In this document: piece after piece, positions 1 to 8,877 of the stretch
How positions within the stretch are numbered: the stretch's first letter is position 1
Layout of the letters: the number at the start of each line of letters is the position of its first letter
Assembly (NCBI GenBank): GCA_004402915.1
Contig: SORU01000008.1
Span: 1-57,334, forward strand
DNA from: Fidelibacterota bacterium MT.SAG.2
Lineage (GTDB): Bacteria; Fidelibacterota; SORT01
Direction of reading: 5' to 3'
Length of the DNA stretch: 57,334 nt
The notes under the pieces: model-generated
Seen by the model: the letters and a program-made list of their open reading frames with translations, nothing else
Database searches by the model: none
What the model was told of the DNA's origin: nothing
Position numbers and translations under genes: made by a program

Positions 1-493
1 AAGTTGACAGTTGAAGTTCTTTGAGTTTATCCCATCTTGAATCGGAATTTACCGAATGACAGGAACAACTGTCATTATTCCAATTAACCCCGCATGTCGG
101 GCATAAACCCTTACAGTTTTCTGTACAAAGTATTCTGATGGACAATGTTAACACAAAAGCGGAACGAATATCCTCTGATATGTCGATTGACGGGCTATTC
201 AAATGCAATTGTTTAATATCATGTATTTGACTTGAAAGCTTACTGTTGAAGTATGAGTCGAATTTAGTAGATATCTTATGCTGAAAGGTGGATAAACACC
301 GATCACACACTAATTCTGCTTCAGAAGTTATTTCGGCTTTTAGATTCAGGTCTTCGTCTCGCCGGTCAATTGTTGCCTTAATCTCTATGTTTCCCGTTAA
401 ATGACCATGCCCTAAAAGCTCCATGCCATGTGATGATTCAGACAGCTGAATCTCATGTAACCCGTTTTCCATATTTGAAATATTTATTTTCAT
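1..493 (-). CDS. yceD: YceD/DUF177 family protein (partial, C-terminus beyond the left edge)
   Basis: About 164 codons are readable on the minus strand from an ATG at 493-491. The N-terminus (MKINISNMENGLHEIQL) is typical of the family. The first Cys pair lies in CDRCL, and the later zinc-ligand cluster reads CKGLCPTCGVNWN followed by CSCH, then SRWDKLKEL. YceD is associated with 23S rRNA accumulation, and its gene usually precedes rpmF (L32), which would lie outside the window. The stop codon is not in view. A consensus promoter sits so close that the mRNA would be nearly leaderless, and there is no Shine-Dalgarno sequence. Confidence 0.88.
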   Translation of the reverse strand, partial: MKINISNMENGLHEIQLSESSHGMELLGHGHLTGNIEIKATIDRRDEDLNLKAEITSEAELVCDRCLSTFQHKISTKFDSYFNSKLSSQIHDIKQLHLNSPSIDISEDIRSAFVLTLSIRILCTENCKGLCPTCGVNWNNDSCSCHSVNSDSRWDKLKELQLST

Positions 494-816
494 ATATCGC
501 GATAATATAATTTTGTATCGGCTGGTTGTCAAGATAAAATAGAGCGCAATAAGTATGCTAAATAGAAGCGTTTGAGCGATATTCCGTAGAATAGAATTGA
601 AAAATAATATTTATAGAACTGAACAAAAAAATCAACCTATGAATGAAGATTTGATGTAAAAAAAAAGACTTAACTCGGACAATGCGGCTGATATCAAAAT
701 TGAATCTCTTTAGAATATCAGAATAAAAGTAATAAACTTAATAAATCGGTTGCATTTATAGTTCAATTTCCCCAAGTTTCACGCCAATTATTAATTCATA
801 ATATAGTGATGTAGAT
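494..816. other. Intergenic region between divergent yceD and egtB
   Basis: AT-rich and without a convincing gene. It contains the yceD promoter at its left end. I see no consensus promoter, riboswitch or RNA gene for egtB; only weak boxes such as TTGAAT near 700 are present. Confidence 0.5.
504..532 (-). promoter_or_regulatory. Sigma-70-type promoter for yceD
   Basis: On the minus strand, TTGACA (532-527) and TATATT (509-504) are separated by exactly 17 bases. The predicted transcription start, about 7 bases past the -10 box, is near 497, only a few bases before the yceD ATG at 493. The boxes are seen in the sequence; activity is inferred. Confidence 0.7.
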
Positions 817-2127
817 TTGGGATCGAGTTTAAGAACTGTTGAATCAGTAGAAAGGGATTTAGAAAAAGTAAGGAAAGACAGTCTCGAACTGTTCGAGATG
901 ATACCTGAGGAATTTCTATTTACCCCCCCTAAACCGTATATGGGTCCCATTATTTGGGATTTGGTCCATTTAGGGAAATTTGAAGAATTATGGATCCTCC
1001 ACAATTCCAATGGAAGCAAGATGGATAATTCCTATCGAAATGACGACTATAATGCAATTATTACTCCTCGAAAGAACAGATTAAATTTAGACCTGCCTTC
1101 AATTTCAGATTCGCTGAAGTATCTGAAAAGTGTCAGAGACAGGGTATTAGAATATCTCCACGAGGTTGATCTGCAGTCTACAAATGAACTTTTAAAGAAT
1201 GGATACGTTTTTGACCTTGTCATTCAACACGAATGTCAGCATCTGGAAACAATATTACAATCTCTTGCGCTCTATCATTCACCGCCCTTTATCAGTCCCG
1301 AGTCTCCTTCATTTAACGGAACTACCTTAGAAGAAGCAATGGTCGCAGTACCGTCAGGAAAATTTAAACTCGGAAGTGATTCAAATAGATTCAGTTATGA
1401 CAATGAAAAAAATTCCTCAGAGGTCTTTCTTCGCGATTTTCTTATTGATTCATCTCCTGTCACGTGTGAAAAGTATATTCAGTTCATTGAAGAAGACGGC
1501 TATCTGAATAAAGAATATTGGTCTGAGAAGGGTTGGAAATGGAAATTGGAGGAAGATACCAATGCTCCTTTATATTGGCTAAAAATTGATGGAAAGTGGA
1601 ACAGAAGGAACTTTCACCAGACGACACTCATTTCCCATTCCGAACCGGTGGTTCATGTCTCATATTGGGAAGCTGAAGCCTACGCAAATTATGAAGGAAA
1701 GAGACTGCCTACAGAATTTGAATGGGAAAAAGCCTGTCGCTGGAACCCTCTGACGGGTGATACACAAACTTATCCGTGGGGCGAGGAAGAACCGAATCAG
1801 GAAAATGCGAACGTTGGTAATAAAAGGTGGTCTCCTGTTCAAGTTGGTTCATATGAAGACTCCGTTTCTCCTGTTGGTTGCCATCAGATGATAGGAGATG
1901 TCTATGAATGGACTTCTTCAGATTTTCTTCCTTATGATGAATATGAAGCTTTTCCTTACGAGGAATACTCAGAAGTTCATTTTGGTTCAGAGTATAAGGT
2001 TCTAAGAGGTTCATCATGGGCTACTTCACCATTGGTAGCGCGTTCTACGTTCAGAAATTGGGATTTTCCTCAAAGGCGTCAAATATTTGCTGGGTTCAGG
2101 TGCGCGATGGACACGGAGAAAGATTAA
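817..2127 (+). CDS. egtB: Ergothioneine biosynthesis protein EgtB (sulfoxide synthase)
   Basis: A non-haem iron enzyme that joins trimethylhistidine (hercynine) to a thiol donor, gamma-glutamylcysteine or cysteine, with oxygen. The N-terminal DinB-like domain (about 12-150) has His51 in WDLVHLGKFEE and the pair His138/His142 in HECQHLET, matching the EgtB three-His iron site. The C-terminal formylglycine-generating-enzyme-like domain (about 180-432) contains RLPTEFEWEKAC, GDVYEWT, LRGSSWAT and FAGFRCA. Length 436 aa is normal. The TTG at 817 is chosen because a stop lies at 799-801, no other start codon falls between, and the next ATG (residue 28) would cut into the DinB domain. It is followed after 2 bases by egtC. 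Substrate choice cannot be read from the sequence. Confidence 0.93.
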   Translation: MGSSLRTVESVERDLEKVRKDSLELFEMIPEEFLFTPPKPYMGPIIWDLVHLGKFEELWILHNSNGSKMDNSYRNDDYNAIITPRKNRLNLDLPSISDSLKYLKSVRDRVLEYLHEVDLQSTNELLKNGYVFDLVIQHECQHLETILQSLALYHSPPFISPESPSFNGTTLEEAMVAVPSGKFKLGSDSNRFSYDNEKNSSEVFLRDFLIDSSPVTCEKYIQFIEEDGYLNKEYWSEKGWKWKLEEDTNAPLYWLKIDGKWNRRNFHQTTLISHSEPVVHVSYWEAEAYANYEGKRLPTEFEWEKACRWNPLTGDTQTYPWGEEEPNQENANVGNKRWSPVQVGSYEDSVSPVGCHQMIGDVYEWTSSDFLPYDEYEAFPYEEYSEVHFGSEYKVLRGSSWATSPLVARSTFRNWDFPQRRQIFAGFRCAMDTEKD

Positions 2128-2129
2128 TC

Positions 2130-2927
2130 GTGTGCCGTTTTGCAGCGTATCTCGGTGAGGAGATCAAATTAGAGGAACTTGTTTATAATTTCCCGCATAA
2201 TCTTGAAGTTCAAAGTTACGCTCCTAAGGAACAATTAGTTGGGAATGTAAATTTAGATGGATTCGGCTGCGGATGGTACAACAGTGCTGTAGAAGAAGAA
2301 CCAGCGCAGTATGCCACCCTTCTTCCGATGTGGGCTGATCACAAGTTTCCTACAATAGCGAAAGCGGTCACCTCAAATGTTATTTTTTCGGCAGTTAGAA
2401 ATGCCACACTGCCGTTTCCAAATGAGTTATCCTCAGTTCATCCATTGGCGAATGGAAAATATTTGTTTCTTCATAACGGATCTATATCGGATTATACTGA
2501 ATGTAAAAGAACTTTGGAAAATCAGCTGCCAGATGAATATTTCAACATGATCCAATCTCGTTCGGACAGTTCTCTTATTTTTGCCGCATTCATGTGGAAA
2601 CTTTCGGAAATTGAAGAGAGTGACAAGTCGATAAAAAAGGCATTGATTGATACGCTTGATTGGCTGCGAAAACAACTTGAAAATTTAGAGGTGGGAGCTA
2701 ATTTAAATATTGGAATTACAGATGGTAAGTCTATGCTGTTCATCAAGCATGAAATCAGTGGTGCATGCAATTCCTTGTACTATAACGAATCGCACGAACG
2801 ACTGTCTAATGGTATTCTTATAGCATCCGAACCGTTGGATGAAGATAAAGGGTGGACTACCGTTCCTGAAAACACTGTGATAGAGATAAAGCCGGGTAAA
2901 CATCTAAAGTTGAGTGAGATCAGATGA
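2130..2927 (+). CDS. egtC: Ergothioneine biosynthesis protein EgtC (class II glutamine amidotransferase-like)
   Basis: An Ntn-hydrolase that removes the gamma-glutamyl group from the EgtB sulfoxide product. I start it at the GTG at 2130 rather than at an ATG 38 codons upstream, because this gives M-C-R-F-A-A-Y and places the catalytic Cys at position 2, as the family requires. The upstream ATG lies inside egtB. Other family marks are DGFGCGWYN, a Ser/His-rich LFLHNGSISDY and SRSDSSLIFA. Length is 265 aa. The stop overlaps the egtD start (ATGA). Presence of EgtC suggests that the pathway uses gamma-glutamylcysteine, although no EgtA or EgtE gene is in view. Confidence 0.92.
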   Translation: MCRFAAYLGEEIKLEELVYNFPHNLEVQSYAPKEQLVGNVNLDGFGCGWYNSAVEEEPAQYATLLPMWADHKFPTIAKAVTSNVIFSAVRNATLPFPNELSSVHPLANGKYLFLHNGSISDYTECKRTLENQLPDEYFNMIQSRSDSSLIFAAFMWKLSEIEESDKSIKKALIDTLDWLRKQLENLEVGANLNIGITDGKSMLFIKHEISGACNSLYYNESHERLSNGILIASEPLDEDKGWTTVPENTVIEIKPGKHLKLSEIR

Positions 2928-3922
2928 GTTTACCGCAGATAAGGGAAGAGCATCTAAAAGAAATAGTAAAATCGGACAAGTATCCCGATCCGTTTGCGGA
3001 TATCGCAGTGGATGTAGGGATAGGGTTGACTTCTAAGCCCAAAATGCTTAATCCGAAATATTTTTACGACGAGAATGGTTCGAGATTATTCGACGAAATA
3101 ACTCGTCTCCCGGAATATTATCCAACAAGAACTGAAACAAAGATATTGGCAAGAGAATCTGAGCGGTTGATCGCCAAATACAAGCCCATGGCAATATTTG
3201 AACTGGGCAGCGGTTCCGCTACGAAGACAAATATGATTCTTAAACCGATGAAAAAGATGGGTCTATTGAAGGAGATAGGATTGTTAGATTTCAACGAAGA
3301 ATTCCTTATCGAAAGTGTGGCTAACTTCCAAAATAGATATCCGGGCGTAAGAATCAGAAGCGTGGTAGGTGATTTTAGTAAAGAGCTGCTGTTCGATTCT
3401 TTCAACCATTCTCCGACGCTCTATCTGATACTCGGTTCCACTATCGGCAATATGAGCTTCAGAGAGAGCATAAAATTTCTCAAACGCGTTGCTGAGAAAA
3501 TGCACCCGAGCGACTATTTCCTTCTCGGAACCGACTTGATCAAAGACGAGAAAATTCTATATGATGCATATAACGATTCGCAGGGTGTGACCGCGGAATT
3601 CAACAAAAATATACTGAAGGTCATAAACGGGAAGTTAGGCGCTGATTTTAATCTTGAGTATTTTGCTCATGAAGCGATATACAATTCATCCGACAACAGA
3701 ATTGAAATGTACCTGATCTCAAACTCTGATCAAAAAGTATTTATTAAAGATCTGAACTTAGAGATAGAGATTGAGCGCGGCGAAAAAATCTGCACCGAGC
3801 TGAGCAGGAAATATGATCGCCAAAAGGTGGAGGCTATGCTTGAAACTGCCGGCATGGAAATTATCGAATGGATGACAGACGAAGACTCATTATATGCGCT
3901 CTCTCTAAGTAAACTGATTTAG
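2924..3922 (+). CDS. egtD: L-histidine N-alpha-methyltransferase EgtD
   Basis: Trimethylates histidine to hercynine using SAM, the first step of ergothioneine synthesis. The N-terminal family signature around residues 41-70 (NPKYFYDENGSRLFDEIT, then RLPEYYPTRTE) and the SAM loop ELGSGSATKT (93-102) are clear, followed by LYLILGSTIGNM. The C-terminal portion ends in the expected DSLYALSLSK. Length 332 aa is standard. It overlaps egtC by 4 bases, so the three egt genes form a tight operon. Its 3' end overlaps the convergent M24 peptidase gene by 4 bases. Confidence 0.94.
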   Translation: MSLPQIREEHLKEIVKSDKYPDPFADIAVDVGIGLTSKPKMLNPKYFYDENGSRLFDEITRLPEYYPTRTETKILARESERLIAKYKPMAIFELGSGSATKTNMILKPMKKMGLLKEIGLLDFNEEFLIESVANFQNRYPGVRIRSVVGDFSKELLFDSFNHSPTLYLILGSTIGNMSFRESIKFLKRVAEKMHPSDYFLLGTDLIKDEKILYDAYNDSQGVTAEFNKNILKVINGKLGADFNLEYFAHEAIYNSSDNRIEMYLISNSDQKVFIKDLNLEIEIERGEKICTELSRKYDRQKVEAMLETAGMEIIEWMTDEDSLYALSLSKLI

Positions 3923-5253
3923 AGTTTGATCAAGATCAATTCTTCCTGAGGCGGTATCAAATATTCTGCGCCTGTCTCGGTAATAACAGCCATCTCTTCA
4001 ACTGATATTGTCTTGGAATCATTGGTATTGTTACCTAATGACCAGCTGAAGAAACCGTCAAAAGCGAATGTTTGTCCGGGGTATAGAATCCTCAATGCGT
4101 CACCAAAAGGCGGTTTACCGCTTGCTGCTCCGCCTAATCGCGGACCGGCATCGTGAGCCCAATACCCTACTGGATGACCGGTACCCCAAATAAGCGGGAG
4201 AGATGAGTTTTCCTTCATCCAATTCCGTTGTGCGAGGTCAACCGAATAGCCTGTTACACCTGGTTTCATTGCCGCGAGGGCAATTCGACTCCCCTTGCGG
4301 GCGATTTCCCATTTTTCTATGGCATCGGCAGGGGCTTCTGTCATCCCCGGCTCTAAAACGTAAGCAAATCGCTGGATATCGGTGACCCAAATGCCGTAAA
4401 CTTTGATACCGAAATCGGTTTGTATGAAATCACCCGCCTGTATGATCTTATCGGTAGCATGTGAATGTCCCCTGTCAACACCGGAATTCACATTCGGATT
4501 TTGCTCAGGAGCCCATGCGTCTTCGACACCGAGTTCCCGCATTCTTTTTTTAAGGTATTTCGCTATATCCGAATCCTTTGTCACTCCGGGAATGACCATT
4601 TCGTATGCCTCTAACTCAAGTTGCGCTGTGAGAGCCGCCGCTCGGCGCATTATCTCTATTTCTGCGGGTGTTTTAACGGAAAGCCATTCAGTAACAAGGT
4701 TTTGTGAAGAGAGTAATCGTTTAGACATGCTGCTTCCGATTGCCTCTTCGAGCTGCATACGCTGAGTGTACGATAAACCATCAGCTATATTTTTTTCAGA
4801 TGAATTGATCGCAATCTTCTTAGGATCCACTTCTATAAGCTTGTCGGCTACGAGCTCAAAAACGTTTTCACCTCTCTTAAACGATATTACCTTGTCATGA
4901 ACGCCCACATCGCTTAGAGACTTAGCCTCACCCTCCGGAGAGAAAACCAATGATGTGACTTTTTCTCCGTCCAGGAAAAACATGAAGGCGGCGGTTCCGC
5001 CCGCGTTTTCGCATCCTACGTGTAACGCCAACGGGTCGTTATTATTCTCCCGGCAGATAACAAGCCATAAATCCACACCAGCCCGCTGCATTGCCAACGG
5101 CAGCAAACGTTCTAATCGTTCAGCGCGAATTTCCGTCCATGGATTTTCAGATGGAGGAAAGGGCAATTTTACTGTCGGAAGTTCACTCTTATTGCAACTG
5201 AGTAGTAAGATGAAAGAGAAAAGAATAATAAGAGAAATCAATTGATTTTTCAT
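3919..5253 (-). CDS. M24 family metallopeptidase (Xaa-Pro aminopeptidase/creatinase-like) lipoprotein
   Basis: The N-terminus is a lipoprotein signal with lipobox LLSC (Cys20), so the protein is exported and membrane-anchored. An N-terminal creatinase-like domain is followed by the pita-bread fold. Metal ligands visible are Asp in QTDFGI, Asp in VTDIQR, His in GTGHPVGYWAHDAGP and Glu in SVEEMAV. At the usual fourth ligand position (tiEPG in relatives) the sequence reads AFDGFF, so Glu seems replaced by Asp. Length 444 aa. It is convergent with egtD and is followed upstream by a separate NnrS-like gene on the same strand. It could be a dipeptidase; the substrate is unknown. Confidence 0.85.
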   Translation of the reverse strand: MKNQLISLIILFSFILLLSCNKSELPTVKLPFPPSENPWTEIRAERLERLLPLAMQRAGVDLWLVICRENNNDPLALHVGCENAGGTAAFMFFLDGEKVTSLVFSPEGEAKSLSDVGVHDKVISFKRGENVFELVADKLIEVDPKKIAINSSEKNIADGLSYTQRMQLEEAIGSSMSKRLLSSQNLVTEWLSVKTPAEIEIMRRAAALTAQLELEAYEMVIPGVTKDSDIAKYLKKRMRELGVEDAWAPEQNPNVNSGVDRGHSHATDKIIQAGDFIQTDFGIKVYGIWVTDIQRFAYVLEPGMTEAPADAIEKWEIARKGSRIALAAMKPGVTGYSVDLAQRNWMKENSSLPLIWGTGHPVGYWAHDAGPRLGGAASGKPPFGDALRILYPGQTFAFDGFFSWSLGNNTNDSKTISVEEMAVITETGAEYLIPPQEELILIKL

Positions 5254-5304
5254 ACGGACTCCATTTTTCTGCGTTAGATATAGTTTAACAAATATATGCC
5301 TGAT

Positions 5305-6702
5305 CTATCTAATTGATTTATAAGTCTTATGCAAGTTCCAGCCGAATAGAGCGATAGCGAACATTCCGATTATTCCCGAAAGGGAGAACATATGGATCAT
5401 GATCGATTCACCATGAGGAATAATCTCGACAAATTCGTATGGCAGCAATAGAGGAAGTGTTCTAAAGACAACAGCCGTTAAGATAAACCAATAAACAAAG
5501 GCTACAAGTTTGCCTGAATAAATTCCTTTACTGCCGATGAATCCGGATATCATTTTTGCACCCACTCCAAAAACGAGCGTCGTAGCGAAACCTAACAGCT
5601 GCAAATGCCTGACAGCATCTATTCCTATATCCACTGCATACCCGGAAAAAAATTGCAACCGTGAGTAGATGTCTAATAAAGCTGAGATAAGCAGCCATAT
5701 ATAAGCAGTTCTGATTGACAGGTCAGACCATTTTTGAGCTAAAATCCAATTTTCTGATTTTATCGCTGCAGGTTCACCCTGATCTTTCTTGAACAATCTG
5801 TTGAATGATGGCAGTTTTAAAATCCGAAGTGAAAGCGTAAGATAAATGATGAGCGCCGAAACTGCTGCGCCATCCAACATTGAGAATAATTTGGTAAAAT
5901 CGTTCCCCAGACCCGACATGCGGGCAAATTTTAATATGATGTTCGCTAAAATTAAAATGCCATAAGAGTACCCCAAAAATTTCGCGCTCTTCTTTATGGG
6001 TTTCACGGTGAAGAAGAGCGGGAACAACCTTATTGAAAAGACAAACGAAATAGGCAGAATGATCATATTCAGAAAAACAGATGTAAGAATTTCATTCCAA
6101 TTCTGGTCAAGAACCGCGTCGGTTATAATTATCATATGAGTAACGAGCGCAAGATTCATTAAGCCATAAAGTAAAAAACCTGAGAACACCATTAAAATAA
6201 ACGGTTTTACGTCATTGAACGCATCTGAAAGTCCGGGAGAATTCTTAATTACGGAAATCATGGTGAAAAGATAAAAGAAAATCCCTGCTAATTCGAGAAA
6301 TGCAGAGAGCGCTACAAAGAAGGAGGTAAGATAATAATAGAAACCTGCGATTTCCAAGTACGGCAAAAAAGACCCGGCTAATATTCTCAGTGATAACCCT
6401 GTAGAGATGAGAATTAGTATTCTTCTCAAACTGGATGAGTGTCTTATGGGAGAGTGCGAGAGTCGAGGGATGAAATGAAGACTGATTCCCATGATAAGGA
6501 GACCGATCCAGCCGAGAAGTTGAGTATGCCCGTGAATCTGGATAAAGGCATAGAATCCGTCACTCAACTCATAATCATATCCTATCGTAAACGAAAGATG
6601 GGCTGCGATTGCAAACCCAGCGGTGAGCGCAAATAGGATCGAAGCTCTTACGAAACCGAAATTAAAATTCCGGTGATCCGGTATTCCTTGCTCTGCTTTC
6701 AT
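5305..6702 (-). CDS. NnrS-like / haem-copper-oxidase subunit I-like multi-pass membrane protein
   Basis: A 465-aa protein with about 12 hydrophobic segments. Conserved-looking polar patches lie in membrane segments: IQIHGHTQLLGW near residue 52 and VRHLQLLGFATTLVFGVGAKM near 365, resembling the His-rich helices of NnrS and cytochrome oxidase subunit I-like proteins. NnrS is a haem- and copper-containing membrane protein linked to nitric oxide stress. Its gene lies 13 bases downstream of the cupin gene on the same strand, so the two are probably co-transcribed. I see no further oxidase subunits nearby, so a respiratory oxidase is unlikely. Exact function is uncertain. Confidence 0.7.
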   Translation of the reverse strand: MKAEQGIPDHRNFNFGFVRASILFALTAGFAIAAHLSFTIGYDYELSDGFYAFIQIHGHTQLLGWIGLLIMGISLHFIPRLSHSPIRHSSSLRRILILISTGLSLRILAGSFLPYLEIAGFYYYLTSFFVALSAFLELAGIFFYLFTMISVIKNSPGLSDAFNDVKPFILMVFSGFLLYGLMNLALVTHMIIITDAVLDQNWNEILTSVFLNMIILPISFVFSIRLFPLFFTVKPIKKSAKFLGYSYGILILANIILKFARMSGLGNDFTKLFSMLDGAAVSALIIYLTLSLRILKLPSFNRLFKKDQGEPAAIKSENWILAQKWSDLSIRTAYIWLLISALLDIYSRLQFFSGYAVDIGIDAVRHLQLLGFATTLVFGVGAKMISGFIGSKGIYSGKLVAFVYWFILTAVVFRTLPLLLPYEFVEIIPHGESIMIHMFSLSGIIGMFAIALFGWNLHKTYKSIR

Positions 6703-6715
6703 TAGAAATTTTTCT

Positions 6716-7024
6716 CTATCCCACGAGTCCTAAAATGAAAATCAGATCCTCCTCGGCTCGAATAGCATGTTTGGCGTTCGGCTCCATTGGTATGAAGACG
6801 CCCGATGTCATTTCAATTTCCTCATCCTCCAAAGTGAACAGACCCTTCCCTTTTAGAACTGTAACAAACGCTTCGCGTGTTGACGTGTGTTCCGAGATCT
6901 CGGTGCCCGATCTCATACAGAAGAGTATATGCTTTGACGAGTCTGTTTCCGCAATAACTTTCGTCACTATACCATCATCGGTGAATGTTGATTCATTGAA
7001 TAGGTTTTTATGTTTGTTGATCAT
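6716..7024 (-). CDS. Small cupin-domain protein
   Basis: A 102-aa single-domain cupin. The two conserved cupin motifs are seen as SEHTSTREAFVTVLKGKG and FIPMEPNAKHAIRAEED; the first has His and Glu where metal ligands usually lie. I start it at the ATG at 7024-7022 because a strong G-rich Shine-Dalgarno (GGGGGG) precedes it. An ATG 18 codons upstream lies within the promoter. Small cupins of this sort commonly neighbour nitrosative-stress and anaerobic-metabolism genes. Here the gene is followed by the NnrS-like gene after 13 bases. Ligand unknown. Confidence 0.75.
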   Translation of the reverse strand: MINKHKNLFNESTFTDDGIVTKVIAETDSSKHILFCMRSGTEISEHTSTREAFVTVLKGKGLFTLEDEEIEMTSGVFIPMEPNAKHAIRAEEDLIFILGLVG

Positions 7025-7042
7025 TATAGCCCCCCATTTGTT

Positions 7043-7078
7043 GTGTACGGAATATACACCATATTGCCATTTGTTCAA
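7043..7078 (-). promoter_or_regulatory. Promoter with overlapping inverted repeat upstream of the cupin/NnrS-like pair
   Basis: On the minus strand, TTGAAC (7078-7073) and TATATT (7056-7051) are separated by 16 bases. An inverted repeat GTGTA-N7-TACAC at 7043-7059 covers the -10 box, a layout typical of a repressor operator. The boxes and the repeat are seen; the regulator is unknown. Confidence 0.5.
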
Positions 7079-7221
7079 TCGTTATCCTCATATACGAGAT
7101 TAGTAAAATTCGTTTCGTGAAAATAGGCTTCCAAAAGTGCCGACTTTGTATTAAATTTGACTTATCTTTTGCGTTCTATAAGAGTATTAAATAGTGCAAA
7201 CAGTGGAAAAGGAGCAGAGAA

Positions 7222-8081
7222 ATGAACACAAACTCATTTGATCCAAATAAATTTAAAGACGGTCAGCGTCAACAATGGAACAGCGTTGCAGCCGGATGGA
7301 AAAAATGGTGGGAAACTTTGGAGCGGATGGCAAAAGATGTCACCGTTAAAATTATAGAGATGGCTGATATACAACCGGATCAGAATGTGTTGGATATTGC
7401 TACAGGAATTGGCGAGCCTGCTCTGACGGTTGCGCCTCTGGTTGGCGAAAAGGGAAAAGTGGTTGCAACCGATGTCTCTTCCGAAATGCTGTCGATCGCA
7501 AGAGGAAGAGCGAAAGAATTAGGCGTAACTAACATAGATTTTCAGGAATTGGATGCGGAGCAGATAAACTATCCGGAGGCTGAATTTGACTCAATAGTTT
7601 GCCGTTGGGGATTGATGTTTCTGCCTGATGTGGACGGTACACTGAATTCTCTTCATCGAATGCTGAGTACTGATAGTAAATTTGCGACCGCCGTTTGGGA
7701 TGAACCGGAAAAGATACCGTTTTTTAGTTTTGCCGTTCATACACTCAAGAATATGTTTGATCTGCCTCAACCACCGCGGATGCGCCTACAATGTCCGGTT
7801 TGGCAGACGGAGTATTAGAAGACCATATGGAGAGAGCCGGTTTCAGAAATATCGTCTCAGAAAAAATAACGGCAAACTTTGAGTTTTCTTCGGCTGGCGA
7901 ATATGCTCAATTGATGAAAGATATCGCCGCTCCTCTGACTGCCATTCTTACTAATCAAACACCTGAAGCTCAAGCCGAATACTGGCAGGCTCTTGAGGAA
8001 TCTACAGCGCAGAAATTTGCTTCTGAAAGTGGAGGAGTTATACTGCCAAGCGTCACTCTGTTGGCAGCCGGACAAAAATGA
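7222..8081 (+). pseudogene. Class I SAM-dependent methyltransferase interrupted by a frameshift
   Basis: The first frame (7222-7818) carries the SAM-binding motif VLDIATGIGEPAL, then an acidic GKVVATDVSSEML strand and CRWGLMFLPD. Near 7775 the reading frame shifts. The downstream frame, read from before its first ATG at 7791, continues as TADAPTMSGLADGVLEDHME and on to AGQK at 8081, as homologues do. Restoring one base after CAACCACC would rejoin the frames as LPQPPADAPTMSGL, so a one-base deletion is the simplest explanation. A good Shine-Dalgarno (AAGGAG) precedes the ATG. It is either a recent pseudogene or a sequencing or assembly error. Confidence 0.75.
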
Positions 8082-8190
8082 TTAAGGATCAATAACAGAA
8101 TTTATACACTTTGCTATATATCTTACTTTTAGTGCATATTGTAACATTGTTATTTTTCATCATCCAAAGCTTAAAATTTAGGAGTTCGTG

Positions 8191-8769
8191 TTGAAATTTT
8201 TGCATATTACTTTGTGCAGTCTGTTATCTCTGATAACAATAACGTCAACTTCATATTCTCAGGATTATGATGTTCAGTTCCATGACGAAAAAAATTATTC
8301 AGATGCCGTACCCTCGCCGGATGAACTGCTCGGCTACAGGCTCGGTGAGGGACCGGCGAGATACAACGAAATAGTGAACTACATAAAAACCGTTGCGGAT
8401 AGATCGGACAGGGCGATATTAGACGCACGGCTTGATAGGGAGCACTGGCTTACATTCGGTTTAGATCAGGACAATATTCCTGTCTTCTTTGCCTCTTCTT
8501 ACGCGGTTCTCTCGGAAGATCCGGTTCAGACTCCCGTCCGTCTTGAATCCGCTGAAAGAATACGACTCGGAGGATTGCTCTGGCCGGAAGCACGGGAAAG
8601 GTGGGCGGAGACGGCATTCGTCACGAGAGAAAAATCAGGAAAATGACAGATCATCCTGTTTGCGCAAGAGGCAAACTTCCGTGCTTATTTTCTCGGGTCC
8701 GGCAGGTTAATGCTTAACGCGCTCTTCTTGGGTCCCGGAATGGGAACATCCTGGCCCGCACCGTGGTAA
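8191..8769 (+). pseudogene. Remnant of a secreted M14-type zinc carboxypeptidase, internally deleted
   Basis: The reading frame has a signal peptide (to SYSQ) and the family's N-terminal segment (VPSPDELLGYRLGEG). It then jumps directly to the extreme C-terminal segment, DREHWLTFGLDQDNIP and GGLLWPEARERWAETAF. The whole catalytic domain with its zinc ligands, several hundred residues in relatives, is missing. The frame stops at TGA (8644-8646), but the same frame continues in register as QIILFAQEANFRAYF and GSGRLMLNALFLGPGMG to a TAA at 8767-8769. Relatives have Gly at the TGA, so it is a GGA-to-TGA type nonsense change rather than selenocysteine. TTG 8191 is preferred over GTG 8188 for its spacing to GGAG. 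Confidence 0.72.
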
Positions 8770-8877
8770 TCCGTTTATGAGCAAATAATCAAAGTATGCT
8801 CGATCCTATTACTGCTGATAAAAAATATATTAAAGTAAATGTTGGATTATGAAATGTCGGGGGAGTTTTATAGGAAC

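Noticed and set aside
756-1019. 87-aa ORF on the minus strand over the egtB start
   Set aside because: Antisense shadow of a clearly conserved gene.
2016-2129. Longer egtC start at 2016
   Set aside because: It overlaps egtB and would bury the catalytic Cys, which must be at position 2.
8644-8646. TGA in the M14 remnant as possible selenocysteine
   Set aside because: Relatives have Gly, not Cys, here; the catalytic domain is missing and no SECIS-like hairpin was evident.
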